From contig JACVSB010000059.1 in the NCBI GenBank assembly GCA_014534155.1, forward strand, positions 1-8,527: 8,527 nucleotides of DNA, given 5' to 3'. The position numbers were made by a program, and so were the translations under genes. This DNA comes from Thermoleophilia bacterium. GTDB taxonomy: Bacteria > Actinomycetota > Thermoleophilia > Gaiellales > Gaiellaceae. Below the pieces are notes generated by a model. That model saw only the letters and a list, made by a program, of their open reading frames with translations, searched no databases and was not told the DNA's origin. The first letter of the stretch is position 1; each line of letters opens with the position of its first letter. Below, piece by piece: positions 8,316-8,527 of this stretch.

Positions 8316-8527
8316 CTACTTCGCCTTCTTGCCGCGGCCGACGGTCTTCTTCGGGCCCTTCCGCGTGCGCGCGTTCGTCTTCGTGCGCTGTCCGTTGGCC
8401 GGAAGCCCGCGGCGATGCCGGACTCCGCGGTAGGCACCGATCTCCTGGAGGCGCTTCACGTTCTGTGAGCGCTCGCGCCGCAAGTCGCCCTCGACCTCCA
8501 GGTTGCCGTCGATGTACGAGCGCAGCC
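8316..8527 (-). CDS. rpsM: 30S ribosomal protein S13, C-terminal part (runs off right edge)
   Basis: The last 69 residues of uS13, the head protein that contacts the 50S subunit and P-site tRNA; the start lies beyond the window. The protein reads [20 protein letters not shown], then [20 protein letters not shown] and [13 protein letters not shown], the family's hallmark C-terminal motif, with a basic tail GRGKKAK. The frame has no internal stop and ends at TAG (8318-8316). It is the first visible gene of the alpha operon; initiation factor, L36 and secY-type genes commonly lie upstream but cannot be seen here. Confidence 0.96.
   Translation of the reverse strand, partial: LRSYIDGNLEVEGDLRRERSQNVKRLQEIGAYRGVRHRRGLPANGQRTKTNARTRKGPKKTVGRGKKAK

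Overview
The window is a GC-rich stretch of bacterial chromosome holding mostly housekeeping genes. GC-biased codons, frequent GTG starts, weak or absent Shine-Dalgarno sequences and two promoters that seem to give leaderless mRNAs all suggest an actinomycete. The styles of RpoA, the cysteine-containing (C+) S4 and the DacB protein would fit a deep-branching class such as Thermoleophilia, but that placement is inference. I see no IS element, phage gene, CRISPR array, tRNA or rRNA.

Layout, left to right. (1) Position 1-319, minus strand: the N-terminal 106 residues of an unrecognised helical protein that runs off the left edge. (2) 420-1625, plus strand: a compact secreted DacB/PBP4-type D,D-peptidase, divergent from (1) across a 100-bp promoter region. 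(3) 1630-4992, minus strand: a tightly overlapped run truA - HAD phosphatase - ligA, ending 4 bp from the dacB stop. (4) 5046-5800, plus strand: a two-gene module of an ArsR-type repressor and an SRPBCC/AHSA1-like protein. Its promoter carries two tandem copies of GTAAG-N6-CTTAC that overlap the -10 box and the start codon. (5) 5830-8527, minus strand: the alpha ribosomal operon rpsM (partial) - rpsK - rpsD - rpoA - rplQ.

The genes serve translation and transcription (S13, S11, S4, RNA polymerase alpha, L17), tRNA modification (TruA), DNA joining (LigA) and cell-wall turnover (DacB). The arsR-SRPBCC pair sits in opposite orientation between rplQ and truA, genes that are close neighbours in many Gram-positive bacteria. 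It looks like a small self-regulated accessory module set into a core locus.

The signals most worth a second look are the double ArsR operator on an apparently leaderless promoter; a 17-codon mini-ORF that bridges rpsK and rpsD through stop/start overlaps on both sides and whose ribosome-binding site could be masked by a downstream complement; and a DacB that lacks part of the usual inserted domain. I do not see a wholly new multi-gene system here.
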